Below, in pieces: positions 1-11,844 of a stretch of 64,000 bases of DNA. The stretch lies in NCBI RefSeq assembly GCF_047496725.1, contig NC_132982.1, forward strand, positions 2,821,501 through 2,885,500, read 5' to 3'. Source of the stretch: Anoplolepis gracilipes (taxonomy: Eukaryota; Arthropoda; Insecta; Hymenoptera; Formicidae). The notes under the pieces were generated by a model. That model was not told where the DNA came from. It did not search any database and was given only the letters and a program-made list of their open reading frames with translations. The number at the start of each line of letters is the position of its first letter. The first letter of the stretch is position 1. A program made the translations under genes and the position numbers.

Positions 1-85
1 ATTATTAGATAATTGTAAAACATATATAATGTTTATTAATTTATATTTGACTTTAAACGCCTTATATTATAGTAAATCAACTAAC

Positions 86-3000
86 AGTGAACGCAAAGAC
101 TCCTTTGCTGACTATGTCTTCTGAGAATACGAAGCCGGCACCGACTTTAGCGTAATTCAAGAAAGTGGCCACTTTATTGGCCGCACATTCGAAAATACTG
201 CGACCGACGGGCCATCGAAGTGTAATGAGCCCAAGTGTAAATTGTAAAATCAGGCCCCAAATAACAGGTCTCCAGTTGACCTGCGCATATTTAATATTAC
301 ATACAGGGTGTTCTGGTAAAGGTTGGCAATCTCTCGTGGGCATGTAGAACGGGTAAAAATAACCCCATGAGTTTCTATAAAATTTTTTTTCTATATTGCA
401 TTCCTACCGAGATATTGTATTTGTCTCTAAAGTTTAAATTGGGAATCATTTTTCTTAAATAACTTTTATATTACTTTGTAGATCTTAATAATGTATAAAA
501 ACTTTTTTTTATTATTAAGTGAAGATCTTTAAAATAGTGTGATAGATTTTTTTATATCATCTCGGAGAGCCAAACTCGGATCACTTGTAAATCTTTCAAC
601 TTATAAAACTTTAAAGTCGGTGGGCTTTTTTTATTTTTAAATTATGTTTTTAGATTCTTCACATCTTTCTCTAATAAAAATGTATTCTTGTTTCATTTCG
701 TTAAAACTAACTGTTTTCGAGAAAAATGCATTTGATCGATAGAAAGTAAATCTTTAGTCGTAATAATTGAATAATAATTTTCAAAATAATACAAAATTAC
801 AATGTGTATTGAAGAGAAAACAATTACTTAAAATAATATTATTTATCACTGTGAATAAATAAGAAATGCTTCTGGGATATGGCGGGTGCATCAATTCGTC
901 GCACGGGATTGCGTTAGAGTCGGTGGAACCCATTTCAAACATTTTTTTTTAATTTGGCTAAATTCGTTTTCTTTCAAATAAATTTTAATATACAATGTAA
1001 TTTTGTATTATTTTAAAAGGCATTACGATTGCAATTATTACGAATAAAATTTTACTTTCTATCGATCAAATATGTTTTTCTTGAAAACAGTTTTAATGAA
1101 ACGAAACAACAATATCTCTTTCTTAGAAAAAGATGAGAAGAATCTAAAAACATAATTTAAAAATAAAAAAACCCACCGACTTAAATTTGTGTAAGTTAAA
1201 AGACTTACATTACAGGTGATCCGATTCTGGCTCTCCGAGATGATATTAAAAAATCTATCACACTATTTTAAAGATCTTTACTTAATAATAAAAAAAAAGT
1301 TCTTATATATTATTAAGATCTAGAAAGTAATATAAAAATTATTTTTGAAAAATGATTTCCAAATTTAAACTTTAGAGACAAATATCTCGATAGAAATGCA
1401 TTATAGAAAAAAATTTTATAAGAACTTACGAGGTCATTTATACCTGCTCTACATGCCCACGAGAGGTTGTCCACTTTTACCAGGACACCCGGTATATGAC
1501 GTTAAAATGATTGAAAGTGATAAAGAAAGCTCGTGTGTGATTACAAATTTTTACACATATTTCTCAATTCTTTTTCTTCTCGCTAGAAAAAAGATGTTTT
1601 TAAAATTCATATTAAATATCAAGATATGATATGCATACACGTACATTAGACAATTTAATAAAGTGGATTAAAAAATTTCAGCGAAATTAGTGACGTGTCT
1701 ACCCACGTGCCTTTAGTAATTTTTGTCAATTCCGCTTGTATATATTATATTACAGTAATTGGAATGCGTTCGGGAGAAAGTTACGTAGCAGATGAAGATA
1801 ATTGTTGCGTAACGCATGAAATTAATGAATTAATTTATCTCTAAACACTTTAAATACAATAATGGATAAAAATGGTATCTCTTGTTTAACGTGAAGAAAG
1901 ATTGTACGATACAAGTCAAAGTAAAGTTATATAAAAAAATGACTAATAGAATTAAATCATATCAGATATCAGATGTTCGCTTGCCTGTTTCGGATGTTTA
2001 GAAAATAACCAGCCTAATCCCAGTATGATAATAATGCTGAGGATACCAATTAATCTGTATCTCGATTCCGCGGTGTCGAGAATGAGAAAAATAACGATGA
2101 CTGCTAGTATGATCGAGTACAAGATGGTTCCTCCAACGCACGTTCCGTATCTAAAAGTTGTCGTGATTTAATATCGATACGAATCGTTTAGAAATAACTC
2201 TTATCGAACTTTGATTAACGTTAATTTCTCACTTGGTATTTCGTAAGCGTTCCAAGGAATTCGTTATTGGCAGGCAACATTTTACAAAGTATTTCCCGAA
2301 ATATCGTTTTACGATCAAGAAATAAAATAGACCAAGATATGTAAATCCTGCAAGTATAAGTAGCATACCGTATCCATCGCACCATTGCAGATCGCAATCA
2401 TTTTCTGAAATTAAGAAATCGGCATATCATATCACTTTGTCAAATTTAATGTTGCTACTTTATCAGGGTGTATATGTTTTGGAAAAAAAAAATTTCAACG
2501 AATTTTTTTGGAGAAATCAGAGAACTCTCATGAAATTTTATTAGCATTCGGGGAACTTGAAAAAAATTTCTCTTTGATTATTTTTATTAATTAATTTTAC
2601 TTTAATTAAATTAATTTTATTTTATTCTTATATACTGTAAATTATAAATATATCTCTGTTTGTATATTCAATGTCTTAACAAACGTTTTTTCAAATACAT
2701 TTGTAAAATCTAGCATTAGAAAACATATACAATAAAAAGCTTATTTTAAAAAATTGCACTAAAAAAGAACTTTAAAATATTCTTTTTATTTGGAATTTTA
2801 AATAAAAATACCTGGAAGATAAGGGATTTTTTTTTACAAGATTTGAACAGACAACTTGCTTAACAAATTTTAGTTACGTATAGAAGATAATTCTAAATTC
2901 TATCGAAACACGTATAATAATGAATTCTAACGAATAAACACACATACGTTTACTTTTCCAATATATGCCTGCGAAAATTATATAAGCTACAATAAAAAGA

Positions 3001-3800
3001 TTCAAAATTATTAAGCCAAAGCTCTTAAAAACTCTCCGGTGTTTCGAAAGATAGGCATCGATCGCGTTGCCTTTAGTCTTCCAACGTATTTTTGATTCAC
3101 GATGAGCGTCCTGCGAAAATAATGTTACGGATTAGTATTGTTTTAGATCGTTAGTAAGCGACATTTTTAAGAGTAGAGGAAATTGTTCTCTTTATCCAAG
3201 TTTCTTATTTTATTTTATTTATTTATTTATTTTACTTTAAAAGTTAAAAAAAATATATATATATGTATATTGCAAATATGGTATTGCTCAATAACGGCAA
3301 ATTATGCACTATTATCGTCAATTATTCATGCACACACGAATATATAATTAGACGATCGATTGTTCCGAACAAAGGCATGCATTCCTTCGCGATAACAATA
3401 AGACTGAGGCTAAACTGTACTTACTTGATTCGTTATAGGTTCATTTTTTCGATGACCATTTTCCAACACGTTTAACTCATTAGCCTATCAATCAGAAAAA
3501 CAATGAACCTTGTTAAATAATCTTTTTATCATTTTTTGTTTCTCGAAGCAAAGAAAGTTAGAGACGAATAAAATATTCGAATAATATTTTAAAATATTTA
3601 ATGGAAATATATATTAAACACACATTTCTGTTTAATATATTCTTTAATTTTATTACAATTAAAATTCAAGATGGAAAAGTCAGCTTATAAATATTTAAAG
3701 GACATTTTCACTGATGTATAAGGCAATTATTCGAAAAAGATTATCAGCAGAAATAAAAAAATATAGTTACTTCAAACGCCTGATTTATCATTTCGAACAT
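86..3800 (-). CDS. Concentrative nucleoside transporter (SLC28/CNT family), 5' part, cut by window edge
   Basis: Sodium- or proton-coupled nucleoside uptake across the plasma membrane is the known role of this family. Six coding exons were assembled on the minus strand: 3771-3800 (ATG at 3800), 3425-3484, 2948-3110, 2233-2404, 1985-2150 and 86-280. Phases agree at every junction and give 262 residues. The most diagnostic part is the last exon, with WRPVIWGLILQF, LRWPVGRSIFE and a stretch around NKVATFLNYAKVGAGFVFSE, which match the conserved CNT core before the Na+/nucleoside site. Hydrophobic segments lie near residues 61-81, 97-115, 148-166, 174-191 and 201-217. The N-terminal 60 residues are hydrophilic, as in the family. 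The exon ends at a GTTAGT donor at position 85, so the catalytic core and C-terminus lie left of the window. The donor of exon 3 could be GTATGT (used here) or GTAAAC slightly upstream; both keep the frame. The start codon is the only ATG in the first exon and is less certain than the family call. Confidence 0.92.
281..1984 (-). other. GC-AG intron of the nucleoside transporter
   Basis: Exon 5 ends ...CCGAAACAG and is followed on the minus strand by GCAAGC rather than GT. No GT donor nearby keeps the conserved SKHP-KQ-VNWRP junction in frame. GC donors are a known minor class that usually have a strong AG|GCAAG context, as here. The acceptor is ATATGCGCAG at 281-290. Most of the intron is filled by the palindromic element at 300-1495. 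Confidence 0.75.
300..1495. mobile_element. 1.2 kb palindromic foldback (MITE-like) element
   Basis: The left end reads CAGGGTGTTCTGGTAAAG and the right end, read inward on the other strand, CCGGGTGTCCTGGTAAAA. Both are flanked by TA, which would fit a TA target duplication. The arms (about 300-840 and 950-1495) are imperfect reverse complements over more than 500 bases; for example, the segment at 555-580 with CTCGGAGAGCC reappears inverted near 1230. The roughly 100-base centre, near 845-950, is GC-richer and not repeated. No transposase coding sequence is present, so it is non-autonomous. It is assigned to DNA-transposon-derived sequence by structure only. Confidence 0.8.
2464..2860. repeat. 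AT-rich dispersed repeat, copy 1
   Basis: Starts CAGGGTGTATATG and contains a degenerate block of the type AGAGAACTCTCATGAAATTTTATT, ending near GGGATTTTTTTTTACAAGATTTGAACAGAC. The same blocks recur at 7040-7545 and 8510-9235. It lies in an intron of the nucleoside transporter. No coding potential is seen. Confidence 0.55.
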
Positions 3801-6800
3801 ATTTCACTGCTCTTCACTTCACTTTGCGATTAAAAAGTATCCTCCTTCCGTCGTTCTTTTCGCAACACTGACGTGCAAAATGGACGAATGTGTTTTCTCG
3901 ATATGTAGAAGGAATAACAATTCTCGCACATAGACACTTTGTAATCTCATTGAAATCGCACCAACAGATAACGGTGATAACAGAACGTTTTATAAAGCTT
4001 TAACTGTAATTTGGATGTCGGTAATCTGAATTATTAATCATTTTTACACTGTATGTGCAAATATTATTCATATGCACACTTAGCGATAATTGAAGGACTA
4101 ATGTAGACGATAGGCTATGTTTAAGAGTGTTTCATTTTTTTCCATCCTGTAGAGATGGCACTTCGTAATTTTTAAATACTGATAAAATTTTACTGATTTT
4201 TTGTTATTGATATTTCTCAGCATTATCGATTAATCAAGTTTGATAACTACATATTGTCATTTCACGATAAATACTTAAGTTGCATTCTTAGCGAAGTAAG
4301 TACAACATGCGGATATGTAGAGAGACACACTGACATTGTTTTTCACCTGTACAACAAGATAAGCCGCTCAAGAACCTACTGAAAATCGGTGACGCGATAT
4401 AGTCTCGTTGTGCAACCTCGAGACTATGAGAGATATGAGTGGGGGGACACTCCCTTCTCACGATGATATTTTGAATGAAAAAAGATATTGCGAACATCCT
4501 GTTTTTCTTTTTGCAATTGTGAATGATGGATTTTGCTGAGATAGAGTGTCTCAGACTTGAGACATTTACTTTCATCGTATGAGCTCTGCAAAAATATATC
4601 TGTTCAAGTCTCCAAGTTTAAAAAACTTTATAAAAGTAATGTGTTCAAATCTACACTCAATCTATCTCATTTTTAAGCAAGATATAAATCATGTGAAATT
4701 TTACTTTCAAAATACATTATTTTTAAACATTTTAACGTAAATATAATAAGATGAGAAAGTCACTTAATATGGTAATTTTTCGATTTAATTTTTTTTTTTA
4801 ATTAATTCACGCAAAGTAATGTAGATTTTTTTGAAAATTTATCACAAAAATTATTAATTTTATTCAAAAAAATCTCTCTTAATTATGAAAATTTATAAAT
4901 TTATATTTACAATTTTAATTAAATTAAAAAATTATTATTTTGTACATGTAAGAAATACTTTTGTTACATGCCTCGGAAGACGCATTTATGAAAATATTTA
5001 CATATGTGTGTCTGAATAATGTATTACTACTATTTATAAGACTATTTCATTATTCCTTACGTCATTATTATGTAATTTTCTTCACATTATCAGCGATTTA
5101 AAAGTCTATAATTATCTTGTTTACTTACATATATTATTATAAATGTCATAGCATTTATCTTTTAAATTATTATCATATGCAAAAGCACACATACATTTCA
5201 CTTATTTTGACGGGAGCGTAACTTTTTGGTTAACAAGTTTCCTATGTCTGAAATTCATTATTTAATTTATTGGGTTGATGCTCCTTCCAACTTATTTCCT
5301 TTACGTCAAACTCCTCTGTTATTATGTATCTCGTTGGCGAGCGATTTGTTGGACGGGCACCAGCGAAAAATCCCGGAACGCGTTTCACCTCGCACGCATA
5401 TGCGTGAGATGCAATTCAAAACAGGTGCGTAAAAAATTCTATAGCTAATCGCGCTGCCGACGCGACGAGCCGGACGAGACACGGGAACTGGAGAACTAAA
5501 CCGGAAAATAAAGTCGCGAAGCACGACGTAATAAATAACCGCGAATGAACGAATTACGTAACGTTTGCGATGCGATTACAAAAAAATACGTTGCCTGAAA
5601 AGAAGAAAAAAACCTTTTTTTTGACCGGTAGAAAATTATCCATGTTTTAACAATGCATTACCGCGATTCCAAGTTAATTAAATGTTCAATTGATAACAAT
5701 GTAATTTGTGGCAATTTTTATATAATCTTGTTTGAGTATCAAAACAGCTGGTGCACACCTGTTCTTCACATTATGACATGTTCAAACAGCTGTCAAACTA
5801 TCCATTACAAATTATTATTTATATAAAGTCGTGTTGTACATACCCAAAAGATTTCAGTATAATTTATAATCACGTCATACACAAGTTTTCACGGTATAGT
5901 GTCTCGTTTATTTAATCAGAGCGGTTTTTAGATGAATTCGGATATGAAAATGATTTGATATCGCGACGCGATAAAGTCAAATTAAGCGTATTTAATACGA
6001 CGATATCTATTCAACTCAACAGTTTGATATAATATATGATCAATAAGAATTATCCGATTTAAATTTTTTATCTGTGAGATTGATAATTATGAATGTTGGA
6101 AATTTAAAAAAATCACAGTTTATTTTCTGCAGTGGACTTAAAGAAGCATATACAATATATACTGATAATATACGACGATGTAATCGAATAAAATCAATTC
6201 TAAATTGGCTGAGGAACTTATCTCGCTAAAGCACTTTTGCCACCATCTACGTCCTGTATGTTTTCTTGGCAAATTTTACGCAAAGTTGAATTGCTCTATA
6301 AATTACAAGCAGGAAGTCCGAGTAATCGGAGGCTTCCAAGGCTAAACTGTCTGGCTGCTGTCGAGGAACAAAAAAATCGGGAAGATGATGCTTAGCTTAT
6401 CTCGTCGAGACGCGACGCGAGAGAACACTATTTTACCGAGAATCATGTTCGAATTTTTGTTCGAAGCGACGCGCAAAGTCTCGCGTTCCTCCTCTCTCTT
6501 TCTCTTCCGTTTGATGTACTCGAGTTACTTAAATCCATCTTTCGGTGCTGCAGACTATTGTAAAAATTGCATAAAAGATAATCTCTCTGTAAAAAATGAT
6601 TTATAAAATGAGACCACGCTTTCCTCCGCTCCTTTTCATTTTAGACACTCCGTATACATCGTAGATTGCAAAATTTTGAGTTGACAGATAAATGTTGTGA
6701 TTAGATCAGCGTAATTGCCACGGATATAAACGGAAACGCCGACGTAAGGTTTGCTTTCATTAGTGGATTATATTCCGCTTGGACTCCCTTTTCGACACTG

Positions 6801-7039
6801 TCATATGACGTAATAATGTGTTTAGTCTGCCGAATGTTTTAGACTTCGTGGTATTTACAATCGGTGTGGTTTGCTTTGCTATTCGAGGATAAGAGGAAAG
6901 GATCTTCGAGGAGAAAGAGAATTAGCCTTCGTGATGTTACATAATACTTCGCGTATAGAAAATCATCGACATATCAACAAAATTTTCTCTATTAAAATTT
7001 GTCATGAAATTTTGATTACAAGTTAGCTCAGCATGTCTA
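3801..7039. other. Intergenic region, no gene seen
   Basis: Upstream of the transporter start. It is AT-rich, with a GC-richer patch at about 5330-5530 and another at 6230-6560. Short open frames occur on both strands but none has family resemblance, a convincing splice context or sustained coding bias. The transporter promoter should lie just above 3800. Confidence 0.6.
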
Positions 7040-7545
7040 TTCTTTAGAAACATAGAAAACTCAAATAATACTAAGAAATGTTTTTGTATCTGTGTGATAA
7101 AAATCAAAGAACTCTGATTGAATTTTATTGACATTTATATTGATTAAAAAAAAATTTCTCTTTAATAATTTTGTTTTTTTTTTATATCTTACAAGCAGTC
7201 GACAAGTCAAGAATGATGTGTCTTAAAAATATATATCTATCCGATGGAGGTATTGGTATATTTAATGAAATTTTTTTAAGAAAATATTTTTATTGCAAAA
7301 TTTTTAATAATAAAAAAAAAAATGAAAATTTTATGCAAATGGTTATCTTAGAAAAATTATTCAGATTTTTCATTTAAAATGCATTTAAAACTTAAGAAAT
7401 CCTCTATTTTTTTTTTATACGAGTGAAAATGCATCTAAAAAAAACTTGAGAAAAATTGCAAATTCAAAAAAGGAATTTTCAACAAAAATACCTGAAAAAT
7501 CAGGAAATTTTTTTTTTTTTTTTTAGTAGACCCTGTAACCATACC
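7040..7545. repeat. AT-rich dispersed repeat, copy 2
   Basis: Shares with the copies at 2464 and 8510 the block ACTCTGATTGAATTTTATTG, a segment like AAGCAGTCGACAAGTCAAG, and an end of the form ACCTGAAAAATCAGGAAATTTTTT followed by GTAGACCCTGTAAC. No protein is encoded. Confidence 0.55.
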
Positions 7546-8509
7546 AAGAAATTTCACTTCAGGACGTATGTACGTACGTGTATCGTTCAATCATCCGACT
7601 ATTTATGCGTCAAATGTTTTGCGTGCGAGGAGGAGGAGAGGCGATAGAACTTTCTTTATTTACGTCTAATGCCTTGCCGCACGGCCTTGATAATTCTATG
7701 CGAGAATTATTCTATTTTCTACACGTGCACATGGCATAGCAAAGCGGGCCAGCTTTAGATTCTGGCACGGTACCAAAAGCAACATGGGATAGTGAAATTG
7801 GTCGGGAAGGCGAGTCCGACGTACTCACGAGGCGCGAATTATATCGTCGGACGAGACCTCGTCCGTGCTTCCTCGTCGTTAATTGCCGTAATTATATCGC
7901 GTGTCCGAAGGCCTTGGAAAAAGCCATCGTATCAACGTCGAATAATTCCCTCTGTCGCGCGTTGATTCTCTCAGACGAATCTGATGCGCGCGGAAATGCG
8001 GACTCGCTGCCTCGCGCGCGGAAATAGTACCTGCTGATCTGCTTGATACCGGACACACACGCGGGAGAGCACGCGGGGAAAATTAAATATTCCGCAGAAT
8101 CTCGTCGCACCCTTCCTCCCCCTCTGCCCTACACGCGGCTTACCTAAAAAAAAAAAAAAACGTCGCGTCGCCTGAAACGACTCAATGTTCACGTCGTCAA
8201 CATCCGTCTCGCGCCATTTCTTATCGCCTCCCTTGGCTCGAAAACAAGAGCGTCGAATTAACTCTTTCGTTAGAACAGAAATGCGTACACAACTCTATCC
8301 AGCCGTTCAGGCCCTCTTTAAAATTCCAACTGAGAATATGAATTTTAAATGGGAACAAATCTCTCTTACATTATACGGCTTAATCTTTTATTTCATATTT
8401 TATTTTATTTTATTTTTATTTAAATTTTGTGGGCGTGTGTTGTGATTTTTTCCGCTTTTCATAGAGTAATTATTAATTACATCTCTCTCTCTTTCTCGTG
8501 AGATCTTAT
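7546..8509. other. GC-richer intergenic segment, no gene seen
   Basis: About 7640-8330 is clearly richer in GC and CpG than its AT-rich surroundings. Open frames on both strands are short and resemble nothing known. It could be a regulatory island or an unrecognised untranslated exon. Confidence 0.4.
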
Positions 8510-8896
8510 GACAATCTATTCTCTAAAAAGCCTGGAATTCTCAGGGATTTTTTCACCTGGAAAAATTAGGGAATTTTTATGAAATTTTATTGGGATTTGG
8601 AGAATTTTGATAATTTGTTTTTATATTGTGTGTGATTTTATATTATATTTTTTTTATATGTTTTTATATTATTTTGTAATGCAGTCGATAAGCCAAGTGA
8701 ATTTTATGATTAAAATATATTATCAATATTTATTTATTTTTATTTGTACATTAAATACTTTACAAAATATTGAATATGGAGTATATATCTTTTATTATAA
8801 TTTTTAATGATAAAAATGAAGGGAATTTTTATGGAATTTTATTGGGACTCGGAGAATTTTGATAATTTGTTTTTATATTGTAATGTAGTCGGCAAG

Positions 8897-8934
<38 letters not shown>

Positions 8935-9235
8935 GTGAATTTTATGTTTAAAATATTATCAATATTTATTTATTTATTTTATTTGTACATTAAATATTTT
9001 AAAATATTGAATATGCAGCACATATTTTTTATTATAATTTTTATAATTATAAAAAAAAATAAAAATCTTATGAAAGCTATTCGTTTGATAAGTACTTACA
9101 TTTACAAAAAAATTTTTATTTTAGAAAATTGCAGGAGGAAATATTCTTTTTATCCGAAATGAATTGAAGAAAAATATCCGGACAAGGAGGGAATTTTTTT
9201 TACGAGATGCGAGTAGACACCCTGTATTATAAATA
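8510..9235. repeat. AT-rich dispersed repeat, copy 3, with internal tandem duplication
   Basis: The element ends AATTTTTTTTACGAGATGCGAGTAGACACCCTGTA near 9190-9228. Inside it a roughly 245-base unit is repeated: about 8570-8818 and 8819-9060. Both units contain TTTTATTGGGA-TCGGAGAATTTTGATAATTTG, a GTAATG-AGTCG-AAGCCA block, and TTTGTACATTAAATA. The second unit has gained a CA microsatellite. Confidence 0.7.
8898..8933. repeat. (CA)18 microsatellite
   Basis: Uninterrupted CA dinucleotides. They were inserted or expanded in the second internal unit of the surrounding repeat, where the first unit has none. Confidence 0.95.
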
Positions 9236-9705
9236 TTTACGCCGAGACAACGTATTACTCGGTCGAGACGTTCAAGTTAACGTTACATAATCCCGATGCG
9301 CGACGACGGGATCGGTTGTCGCGTACGCGGCATAATTTGTGATTAGGCACCTCGTCATTATGCGATTTAACCAGACGGAACGCGTACGTGACTGCGCGTA
9401 CGCTTCCTTCCTCGTCTTCTCGTGTTTCTTCTTTACTCCCGTTTCCAATGGAATGTGACGTGCGTCCGATTCATCGTCTGTCGCAGCACGCGACACCCTT
9501 CGGCGGCTGCACGTATCGTGTTCCATCTTGTAACTTCTCTACGTCATTTCCGATATTCGTCCTCTCCTTCCTCTTCTCTCGACTTTGATACGTGTATTTT
9601 GTTCAAGAATGAAAACGAGAGATGCTCGAGAGATAACTGCATGTAGTCTGTCATCTGCGAATTCCTTTCTCCACTTGGAGTCAATCTTTTTCGCTAAACT
9701 TTGAA

Positions 9706-10833
9706 TATACATTACGCAAAATAATTAAAGGGCCACTTTCTTCCATATAAAAAAAGGCCCATTTTCAAGTAGCTGCAACTTTCTTAAAAATAATCGGAAT
9801 AAGATCGATAGAAAAGCGTTACAAAGCTTGAAGTTTCTAGTTTTAGAATCTTTAAATGAATTTCAATTCTTTCCATTCGTTACAAAAGTACATTGTAAGA
9901 AAGCGACGTTCGTCGATTGAACAAATTTTTCAAAAGTTTGTTCAAGAATCCCGAATTAAAAAAAAAAAAATTCTAGCACAATTTCATTAATTGGATGTTA
10001 AAGAGCAGAGTTTTAACTTTAATTTCTTTTTTTTACCAATGTTTTATTTTTTTTCACCGAGATATTCATTATTAAAGCAGAATTGAGCTATTGACTTTGA
10101 ACGCTTATAACTAGTGAAAAAATGATCGTACAGTAATCATTAATTTAAGTTTTTGAAATGTACAGAAAAAAACTTAACGCTTTGGCCTTTTGTACGAGAA
10201 ACTAGAATGCTTTTTACTTGTAAATGTTGTAGAGTTTATGAAAATTTTAGCGTTTTTTTGTTAACATTCAAAGATTTAAATAAAAAAAGATAAAAGTGCA
10301 ATTTTTACTTAATCTTTAAGTAACAATTACACTTTAAAAATGAATAATGATTGAAAAAATAATAATAGCGCATTAAAGTGCTAACTTTTCTTTTTTAATT
10401 ACTTTTTTAATGATTATTGTACGATCATTTTTTCACTAGTTATAAGCGTTCAAAATCAATAACTCGATTTTGCTTTAATAATGAATATCTCGGCGAAAAA
10501 AATGATAAAACATTTATTAAAAAATGAAATTAAAGCTAAAACTCTGCTCTTTAATATCCAATTAATGAAATCGTCCTAGGATTTTTGTTTTAATTCAGTA
10601 TTCTTGGACAAACTTTTGAAAAATTTGTTCAATCCACGGACGTCGCTTTCTTATAATGTAATTTTGTAACAAATGGAAAGAATTGAAATTCATTTAAAGA
10701 TTCTAAAACTAGAAACTTTAAGCTTTTTTATTGATCTTTCGATTATTTTTAAGAAAGTTGCAACTACTTGAAAATGGGCCTTTTTTATATATAGAAGACT
10801 GTGGCTCTTTAATTTTTTTGCGTAGTATGTAAT
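9706..10833. mobile_element. Long foldback element, copy A
   Basis: The left end is ACGCAAAATAATTAAAGGGCCAC at about 9713-9735. The right end is its inverse, GTGGCTCTTTAATTTTTTTGCGTAG, at about 10801-10825. Arms of several hundred bases are reverse complements; for example, ATAACTAGTGAAAAAATGATCGTAC at 10109 reappears inverted near 10420. The loop is near 10290-10330. No open frame is present, so this is a non-autonomous palindromic repeat. Confidence 0.8.
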
Positions 10834-11450
10834 TGCGTTAAAATAAATAATATCTGCTTTAATAAACTCTGGAAAATCTGAATAATAAGAAGAGTACCGT
10901 TTACAAAATTTAAAATGTTAAAAAAATGATAAAACATTTATTAAAAAAAGGAATTAAAGCTAAAACTCTGCTCTTTAATATCCAATTAATGAAATCGTGC
11001 TAGGATTTTTGTTTTAATTCGGTATTCTTGGACAAATTTTTGAAAAATTTGTTCAATCCACGGACGTCGCTTTCTTACAATGTAATTTTGTAACGAATGG
11101 AAAGAATTGAAATTCATTTAAAGATTCTAAAACTAGAAATTTCAAGCGTTTTTATTGATCTTTCGATTATTTTTAAGGAAGTTACAATTATTTGAAAATT
11201 GGCCTTTTTGTATATAAAGAAAAGTGGCCCTTTAATTTTTTTGCGTAGTGTATAATAATATATTTATCATTGATCGTATCGTTAAATTTATCATTCCGGT
11301 TCTGTTTTTAATGTGCCTCTCAGAAACACATTGTATATTTTTTACCATTCAAGAATCGTCGAATGCGTGACTCTTAGATTCTCCGATCTAAAAGTGCTCG
11401 CGCTCGGGGTGGAGGTTTAGCTTAGCTAGGCTTAATAAAAATTTATAAAA
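10834..11450. repeat. Extra right arm plus non-palindromic tail following foldback copy A
   Basis: 10834-11250 repeats the right arm in direct orientation and ends in GTGGCCCTTTAATTTTTTTGCGTAGTG. It is followed by a roughly 200-base tail ending GGAGGTTTAGCTTAGCTAGGCTTAATAAAAATTTA. The same arm plus tail occurs at about 49340-49945 in the same orientation. Confidence 0.8.
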
Positions 11451-11809
11451 GTACGTCTCTCTCGCATTCCGATCCAAAGGCGTGTTGCCTCTGTGTATGT
11501 ATATGTGTGTGTGAGTGCCTCGGAACGAGTGCGGAATATCGAGAGTGAGACGACGGGGGATCGAGAGGGGGAGAGAGATCTCCTCTCCGGAGATTTGCGT
11601 GTTCGCGATAGGCGGGTATTGGTTTTAAAATGACCGTCTGGCCGAGGAGACGATTGCGTTTGCGCGCCTACGCGTGGGTGCGGACGCACGCTCGGATTGC
11701 GCAATCCACTCGAAATTCAAATCCCGATTCCACGAAGCGATTCCGAAGAATCGGGAAGGCGGAGTATCCGTGGATGCCGCCGCAGTGGATCCTCTGACGG
11801 ATCCCGGGA

Positions 11810-11844
<35 letters not shown>

